This document shows, in pieces, positions 59,114 through 64,000 of a DNA stretch of 64,000 nucleotides (its first letter is position 1; every line of letters begins with the position of its first letter). The notes under the pieces were generated by a model. That model saw only the letters and a program-made list of their open reading frames with translations. It did no database searches and was not told where the DNA came from. Made by a program: the position numbers and the translations under genes. This DNA is from an uncultured Dorea sp. (GTDB lineage Bacteria > Bacillota > Clostridia > Lachnospirales > Lachnospiraceae), in the NCBI GenBank assembly GCA_910584615.1, contig CAJUAM010000010.1, positions 1 to 64,000 on the forward strand. Direction: 5' to 3'.

Positions 59114-59998
59114 CATTGCTTTGATCGAAGAGGCATACTCGGATGGTGTCATGCCGGTTTCTATTTTAAAACGCCGCGAGAAATAATGGATAGAAGTATA
59201 TCCAAGCTGTTCGGAAATCTGTGTGAAGTTCATCTGCTTTGTGCGGATCATCTCTTTCGCCGCGTTTATCTTTATGCTTGAAAAGTATTCAATAATACCC
59301 ATCCCGCATTGTTTTTTGAAAAGCTTCTGAAGCTGTGAGCGGCCGATCAGGTTATCGTGGCAGATCTGCTCAATAGTGAGGTGGCTGCATTTATTGCTTT
59401 CCAGATAATCGATGATACGGCTGAATGTTTCGTTGTTGCTTTTTAACGTGCCGACTTTAACCGGAGTGTTAAGGACGGGAGCGGCAGGCGCTGAGTACCG
59501 TCTTATTATGTGGATGAGAAAATGCTCCAGATAATTAAGGATCATCTGCTCTGCCCCAAAGATGAGCGGCTCTTTCAGGGGCATGTTCATGAGATAAGGG
59601 TCGTCTAACCGGCAGTCAAAACAGTGTTTTGCTTCGATAATGATATTAGCCAGAAGATTCCGTTCCAGATCATCGATCTTTAAAACCTGTTTCCGGAAAA
59701 AATTAATGGCGGGATTGTGGCAGTCAAAAGATATTACAACCAGATTGGAGGCAATCCCTCCGGTAGCCTGTACGTTATGGAATTCGTTGGGCTGGTGGAA
59801 GGCGATGTCGCCAGCTTTTAAAATCGTAAAAGTCTTATCGGCGGTTATGCCTATTTCACCTTTATCAACGCATATAAATTCCCAAAAGTTATGTATCTCT
59901 CCCCCAAAAGAAAAGTCACTCATGTATTCAAAATAGTGGATGCTGTATATTTTGCCGATAGAAATTGAGCTTTTTAAGTTGACGCCATCGTAGCCCAT
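59096..59998 (-). CDS. AraC-family regulator with cupin domain
   Basis: A 300-residue AraC/XylS regulator. An N-terminal cupin barrel, IHNFWEFICVDKGEIGITADKTFTILKAGDIAFHQPNEFHNVQA, is followed by the double helix-turn-helix LTIEQICHDNLIGRSQLQKLFKKQCGMGIIEYFSSIKINAAKEMI and NFTQISEQLGYTSIHYFSRRFKIETGMTPSEYAS. It is divergent from the second CUT1 importer across a 185-bp spacer with several TTGT/ACAA palindromes, so it probably controls that transporter. AGGAGGATAT precedes the ATG. Confidence 0.92.
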   Translation of the reverse strand: MGYDGVNLKSSISIGKIYSIHYFEYMSDFSFGGEIHNFWEFICVDKGEIGITADKTFTILKAGDIAFHQPNEFHNVQATGGIASNLVVISFDCHNPAINFFRKQVLKIDDLERNLLANIIIEAKHCFDCRLDDPYLMNMPLKEPLIFGAEQMILNYLEHFLIHIIRRYSAPAAPVLNTPVKVGTLKSNNETFSRIIDYLESNKCSHLTIEQICHDNLIGRSQLQKLFKKQCGMGIIEYFSSIKINAAKEMIRTKQMNFTQISEQLGYTSIHYFSRRFKIETGMTPSEYASSIKAMADGNF

Positions 59999-60080
59999 AG
60001 ATATCCTCCTTGAATGTCTTTGTGTAAATCTGACAATATTATAACGTTCTTTTATCTGTAAATCAATAATATAAAGTCAA

Positions 60081-60166
60081 TTGTACAAATAAATGAAAAT
60101 ATAAGGCAAATATTTTTGTGCAGTTTTGTACTACAATAAATACACAAAACATTCAGACAAATTTGT
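60081..60166. repeat. Three TTGT...ACAA-type palindromes in the divergent spacer
   Basis: TTGTACAA at 60081-60088, TTGTA-C-TACAA at 60126-60136 and ACAAATTTGT at 60157-60166, all between the AraC gene and the binding-protein gene. They may be regulator sites; the last is close to the ribosome binding site. Confidence 0.4.
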
Positions 60167-60183
60167 TATAAGGAGGAAAAAGT

Positions 60184-61479
60184 ATGAAAAAGAAACTTAT
60201 CAGCGTATTATTATGCGCGGCAATGGTAGGAACTATGTTTGCTGGATGCGGAAACAAGGAAAGCAAAGATGGCGGAAGTGGTGAAGGCGGTTCTTCAGAT
60301 AAGATCGCGCTTGATATTATCATTTCCCAGTACGGCAACTTCACAAAGGATTGGTGGACAGAATTTGAAAAGACCTTTGAGGAGGCGAACAAAGACATCG
60401 ACCTCAATATTGAGATCGTTTCATGGAATGATATCTATAGTGTTGTAAACACACGCATCTCCAGTAACGAGCAGCCGGATATCTTGAACATCAGTGGTTT
60501 TGCTGATTATGTGGCAGATGATCTGTTAATGCCGGCAGAAGAGTATGTATCTGATGAACTGAAGAATAACTTTGTTCCTAGCTTCTGGGAGTCCAATGAA
60601 ATGGACGGAACAGTTTGGGCACTTCCGATTCTTGCATCCTGCCGTTCACTTTTCTGCAATGTTGATCTGTTAAAAGAGGCAGGAATCGAGAATCCGCCGA
60701 CAACATGGGATGAAGTGCTTACAGCCTGCAAAGCAGTAAAGGACAAATTTGGAAAAGATATCGTTCCGTGGGGACTTGACATTTCTACAGATGAAGGTCA
60801 GGCAGCATTTTCTTACTATACATGGAACTTTGGAGGCGGATATGTTGATGATAAGGGAGAGTGGGCGCTTAACAGCAAAGAGAATGTAGAGGCTGTTGAG
60901 TACATCAAGAGCCTTATTGATGGCGGTTACTGCAACTCCGCGCCGTTTACTGATACCCGTTATCCGCTTCAGGACGCATTCAGCGCAGGAACACTTGCGA
61001 TGATGATCGGGCCTATGAACATGGTTGCTGCTGACTCTAAGGTTAACTATGTTGCGGCAGATCTTCCGGGCGAGAAGACAGCACTCGGTGTTTGTGACCA
61101 GTTGATGGTATTCAAGGATGAGAAGGCTGATGATGCGCGTACAGCAGCTATCACAAAGTTCTTTGACGCATTCTATGAGTGTGAGACATATTCTAACTAT
61201 ATGGTATATGAAGGATTCCTGCCTGCAACTCAGGATGCTTCTGAAAACCTTGCGGCTAATGCAGAGAAGTATACAGTTGGCGGATCTGACGCTACAGGAA
61301 GCAGCGAATACTTTAAGACATTCTGTGCAGTACTTCCGAACTGCAAGTTCTATCCTATGCAGAAAGCTGAGTGGATGGATGTAAGAAATGGTGTTATTGA
61401 TGTTGAACAGAAGGTATGTGAAGGTACGATCGGTGCTCAGGAAGCGCTTGATAAGCTTCAGGAATCTGTTGCAAAATAA
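60184..61479 (+). CDS. Second CUT1 sugar-binding lipoprotein
   Basis: A 431-residue lipoprotein. The lipobox Cys (about 22) follows MVGTMFAG, then a short Gly/Ser linker and a family 1 binding domain: LDIIISQYGNFTKDWWTEFEKTFEEANKDIDLNIEIVSWNDIYSVVNTRI, EQPDILNISGFADYVADDLLMP and the hinge block WALPILASCRSLFCNVDLLKEAGIENPPTTWDEVLTA. The sugar is not predictable; no glycosidase is linked. AAGGAGG precedes the ATG. A hairpin separates it from the permease genes. Confidence 0.92.
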   Translation: MKKKLISVLLCAAMVGTMFAGCGNKESKDGGSGEGGSSDKIALDIIISQYGNFTKDWWTEFEKTFEEANKDIDLNIEIVSWNDIYSVVNTRISSNEQPDILNISGFADYVADDLLMPAEEYVSDELKNNFVPSFWESNEMDGTVWALPILASCRSLFCNVDLLKEAGIENPPTTWDEVLTACKAVKDKFGKDIVPWGLDISTDEGQAAFSYYTWNFGGGYVDDKGEWALNSKENVEAVEYIKSLIDGGYCNSAPFTDTRYPLQDAFSAGTLAMMIGPMNMVAADSKVNYVAADLPGEKTALGVCDQLMVFKDEKADDARTAAITKFFDAFYECETYSNYMVYEGFLPATQDASENLAANAEKYTVGGSDATGSSEYFKTFCAVLPNCKFYPMQKAEWMDVRNGVIDVEQKVCEGTIGAQEALDKLQESVAK

Positions 61480-61499
61480 CAGGATCACATTTGTGTATG

Positions 61500-61530
61500 A
61501 TCGAGGGGCCGAATTGCTTCGGCCCTCGAT
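61500..61530 (+). terminator. Intercistronic hairpin after the second CUT1 binding protein
   Basis: A stem of 12-13 bp with a one-base bulge (ATCGAGGGGCCGA with TCGGCCCTCGAT), then TTATAT. Probably a partial terminator or 3' stabiliser. Confidence 0.7.
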
Positions 61531-61589
61531 TTATATAAGCTGATGTATAAGAAAGCAGTTTTGCGGGTTATCTAAAAGGAGGCGTGGCA

Positions 61590-62474
61590 ATGAAGAAAAA
61601 AACGCTGGCAGCGTTTCAGCCGTATGTCTGGTTACTGCCGAGTGTTATACTTATGGTAGGAATGATCTTGATACCGATTATTTCAGTATTTAAGATATCA
61701 TTTTCAGACGTTGGACGAAGCGGTATCGTAAGGGAATTAAACGGCATTCAGAATTATCTGGATATTTTCGCGGAGCCGACATTCTGGCATACATTGCAGA
61801 ATACGGTGATCTGGACGGTAGTAGTAGTCGGAGTGTCTACGGTTTTTGGTTTTATTCTGGCAATGGTTTTGAATCAGGAATTTGCGGGACGGAAGTTTGT
61901 ACGCGCAGTTGTTATCTTTCCGTGGGCAACAGCTCTCATCATCCAGTCGGTTATCTGGAAATATATTATAAATGCGGATTACGGTTCGCTCAATATCCTT
62001 TTAAAAAAGATCGGACTGATTGACAGTTTTGTAAACTGGACAAAGACAGCCGGCTCTATGTTTGGATGGGAATGCTGGGTTGGTATCTTTGTTACATTTC
62101 CGTTCGTTACGTTTTGTGTGTTGTCAGGACTGCAGAGTATTGATGGTTCATTATATGAATCTGCGTCAGTTGACGGCGCGAGCTTTTGGCAGAAGCTTTT
62201 TAAGATTACCCTGCCGTTAGTGGCGCCAAGCTTAACAGTTTCAACAGTACTTAACATTATTTATGTATTTAACTCTTTCCCAATCGTCTGGACGATTTCT
62301 AAAGGAGCTCCGGCTGATCAGACACATACTTTGGTTACATATTTGTATCAGCTGTCATTTACCGACGGTAAAGGCGGTCATGCCGCGGCGGTATCTGTTA
62401 TCGGCTTCGTTATTTTAGCTGTTTGCGCCAGTATCTATATGATCCTGTCGCTGCGCGGAGAGGAGGAGAGTTAG
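61590..62474 (+). CDS. CUT1 permease, MalF type
   Basis: A 294-residue permease with six hydrophobic helices (PYVWLLPSVILMVGMILIPIISVF first). The EAA loop is YESASVDGASFWQKLFKITLPLVAPS. The next permease gene starts immediately after the stop. AAAAGGAGG lies 7 bp before the ATG at 61590, preferred to the GTG at 61584. No ATPase gene is linked. Confidence 0.92.
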   Translation: MKKKTLAAFQPYVWLLPSVILMVGMILIPIISVFKISFSDVGRSGIVRELNGIQNYLDIFAEPTFWHTLQNTVIWTVVVVGVSTVFGFILAMVLNQEFAGRKFVRAVVIFPWATALIIQSVIWKYIINADYGSLNILLKKIGLIDSFVNWTKTAGSMFGWECWVGIFVTFPFVTFCVLSGLQSIDGSLYESASVDGASFWQKLFKITLPLVAPSLTVSTVLNIIYVFNSFPIVWTISKGAPADQTHTLVTYLYQLSFTDGKGGHAAAVSVIGFVILAVCASIYMILSLRGEEES

Positions 62475-63308
62475 ATGACGTCAAAAAGAAAATCATGGCA
62501 GACAATGCTGTTGTATGCATTTATAGTGGTTCTCTGCGTTATTATCTTATATCCTTATTTTGTTATGTTTATCACAGCGCTTAAGGATAAGAAGGAGATG
62601 TATGAGATCGGTCATATTCTGCCCGAAATATGGAGATGGTCGAACTTTTCTGATATCTGGACGGCAGCTCCGGTGTTCAAATATCTGACGAATTCCATGA
62701 TCATAGCGGGAGGAGCTACATTGCTTGCTATTTTGTGCGGAATTCCGGCCGCTTACGCGCTTGCCCGTATGAGATTTAAAGGAAAAGGGATTTTCATGGG
62801 CGCGGTGATCATGAGTCAGATGTTTTCGCCGGTAGTCCTTCTGGTAGGTATCTACAGAATGATGGTTAATATCAACCTGAATGATACGATCATGGGACTG
62901 ATCCTTTTAAATGCGGCGTTTAATCAGGCTTTTGCGATCTGGCTTCTGCGCGGTACGTTTATGGGGATATCTCCGGAGATGGAGCAGGCGGCTAAGATTG
63001 ATGGGTGCGGAACTGTAAAAGCTCTTGTTAAAGTTCTGCTTCCGATGGCAGCGCCTGGAATTATCACTACGCTCATTTTCGTGTTTATCAATGCGTGGAA
63101 TGAATATACAATTGCGCTTACATTGATTTCTACAGATGAATTTAAACCAATAACAGTTGGTATCAATGTATTCTATGGATTTAACTTTATCCAGTGGCAG
63201 TATCTGTTCGCAACATCGCTGTTTGCGACGATACCTGTTGTTGTACTGTTCCTTGCGATTGAAAAGCATCTGGTTGCAGGACTGACATCCGGCGGTGTGA
63301 AGGGTTAG
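62475..63308 (+). CDS. CUT1 permease, MalG type
   Basis: A 277-residue permease with six helices. The EAA loop is MEQAAKIDGCGTVKALVKVLLPMAAPG; the ending IEKHLVAGLTSGGVKG is the family's standard. It directly follows the MalF-type gene (GGAGGAGAG site inside that gene's 3' end). A strong terminator ends the operon. Confidence 0.93.
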   Translation: MTSKRKSWQTMLLYAFIVVLCVIILYPYFVMFITALKDKKEMYEIGHILPEIWRWSNFSDIWTAAPVFKYLTNSMIIAGGATLLAILCGIPAAYALARMRFKGKGIFMGAVIMSQMFSPVVLLVGIYRMMVNINLNDTIMGLILLNAAFNQAFAIWLLRGTFMGISPEMEQAAKIDGCGTVKALVKVLLPMAAPGIITTLIFVFINAWNEYTIALTLISTDEFKPITVGINVFYGFNFIQWQYLFATSLFATIPVVVLFLAIEKHLVAGLTSGGVKG

Positions 63309-63322
63309 AATTTAAGAAGCTT

Positions 63323-63370
63323 AAGCTTATCCAAGCCTCTGGAAAAAAGGAGTGGATAAGCTTTCTTTTT
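63323..63370 (+). terminator. Terminator of the second CUT1 operon
   Basis: An 11-bp perfect stem, AAGCTTATCCA (63323-63333) with TGGATAAGCTT (63353-63363), then TCTTTTT. Confidence 0.85.
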
Positions 63371-63426
63371 CATATGGTTATGTGCTAGAATCAGAAACAA
63401 TAACGCTTAGTTTTGGAGGTAGAATG

Positions 63427-64000
63427 ATGAAGAAACCAGTATTAGTGATCATGGCGGCAGGAATGGGAAGCCGTTACGGGGGACTTAAGCAGATTGACCC
63501 TATAGATAAAGAGGGCCACATCATTATGGATTTTTCCATGTATGATGCGAGGAAGGCTGGATTTGAGAAGGTAGTATTTATAATAAAGAAAGAGAACGAG
63601 AAGGATTTCAGGGAGGTTGTAGGGAACCGGGTTTCAGAATATATGGAGGTAGCCTATGTCTTTCAGGAGATTACGAATATACCGGAAGGGTATCAGGTTC
63701 CGGAGGGAAGAGTGAAACCGTGGGGAACAGGTCATGCCATACTTAGCTGTATGAAAGAAGTTGACGGACCGTTTGCGGTTATCAATGCAGACGATTATTA
63801 TGGAGCAGAGGCGTTTAAGCTTATTTATGATTACCTTTCTTCTCACGAAGATGATGAGAAATACCGTTATACGATGGTAGGATACAAGCTTGGCAATACT
63901 GTGACAGACAATGGGCATGTGGCCCGCGGGATCTGTGACATGAATGACAAGGGTGAGCTTGTGGCAATTCATGAAAGAACCCGTATCGAGAAGAAAGAAG
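63427..64000 (+). CDS. Nucleotidyltransferase (5' part, runs off the window)
   Basis: The N-terminal 191 residues of a sugar-phosphate/MobA-like nucleotidyltransferase. The nucleotide-binding start KPVLVIMAAGMGSRYGGLKQIDPI and the metal-binding Asp pair in FAVINADDYYG are clear, with EGRVKPWGTGHAILSC between. Frame open to the end. GGAGGT lies 6 bp before the ATG at 63427 (another ATG is at 63424). The sugar or alcohol phosphate used cannot be told from the fragment. Confidence 0.88.
   Translation, partial: MKKPVLVIMAAGMGSRYGGLKQIDPIDKEGHIIMDFSMYDARKAGFEKVVFIIKKENEKDFREVVGNRVSEYMEVAYVFQEITNIPEGYQVPEGRVKPWGTGHAILSCMKEVDGPFAVINADDYYGAEAFKLIYDYLSSHEDDEKYRYTMVGYKLGNTVTDNGHVARGICDMNDKGELVAIHERTRIEKKE

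Noticed and set aside
1..64000. CRISPR arrays, prophage, insertion sequences, rRNA or tRNA genes
   Set aside because: No regularly spaced repeats, transposase or integrase motifs, or structured RNA gene patterns were seen on either strand.

Overview
The window reads as a chromosomal segment of a strict-anaerobe Firmicute, most likely a gut Lachnospiraceae. Evidence is the moderate G+C, strong AGGAGG-type ribosome binding sites, consensus sigma-A promoters, U-run hairpin terminators, an oxygen-sensitive class III ribonucleotide reductase, YesM/YesN-type two-component genes, and CUT1 sugar transporters without their own ATPase. I saw no phage, insertion sequence, CRISPR array, rRNA or tRNA. The only decayed material is at the left edge (1-800), with remnants of a Uma2-like nuclease and a ribbon-helix-helix protein.

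Left third (about 1-22.9 kb), housekeeping and small regulatory genes: a Lon-like AAA+ ATPase without a protease domain; an ECF sigma/anti-sigma pair behind an apparent self-recognised promoter; an orphan 380-residue protein; an ArsC/Spx-like protein; a ZIP metal transporter; glyA; nrdD behind a tandem NrdR operator; a GNAT; a cytidine-deaminase-like protein; a LytTR response regulator with a GHKL kinase, followed by an exact 14-bp direct repeat at 21-bp period upstream of a promoter for two orphan genes; a C_GCAxxG_C_C protein; a GNAT; an XRE regulator; VanZ; DUF1905; an EamA exporter; another GNAT; a membrane metallophosphoesterase; a secreted SH3-like protein; and nrdG, about 11.6 kb from its partner nrdD.

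Centre (23.2-47.3 kb), an arabinose/arabino-oligosaccharide utilisation region: a YesN/YesM-type two-component system, a four-gene YtfQRT-YjfF-like monosaccharide ABC transporter, an AraC regulator, a CUT1 importer (binding protein plus two permeases), GH43, GH51, YesL, a second GH51 and a polyol-type dehydrogenase in one tight run, a second AraC regulator on the opposite strand, then araA, an FGGY ribulokinase candidate and araD. The glycosidases lack signal peptides, so the model is import of short arabinosides and free sugar, cytoplasmic trimming to L-arabinose, then isomerase, kinase and epimerase to D-xylulose 5-phosphate.

Right third (47.3-64 kb), small-molecule catabolism: a solute:sodium symporter plus amidohydrolase behind a consensus promoter with a structured leader; an MBL-fold hydrolase and a class V aminotransferase divergent from a LysR regulator; pxpB-pxpC, a D-2-hydroxyacid dehydrogenase, pxpA and a dicarboxylate-type symporter, which looks like a 5-oxoproline (or related lactam/hydroxyacid) operon; an AraC regulator divergent from a second ATPase-less CUT1 importer; and the 5' part of a nucleotidyltransferase that runs off the window.

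The best candidates for something not yet described are the LytTR-controlled pair of orphan genes (11.9-14.8 kb), the pxp operon with its built-in dehydrogenase and symporter (54.1-59.0 kb), and the leader in front of the symporter/amidohydrolase pair (47.3 kb). All calls come from reading the sequence only; no database search was run.
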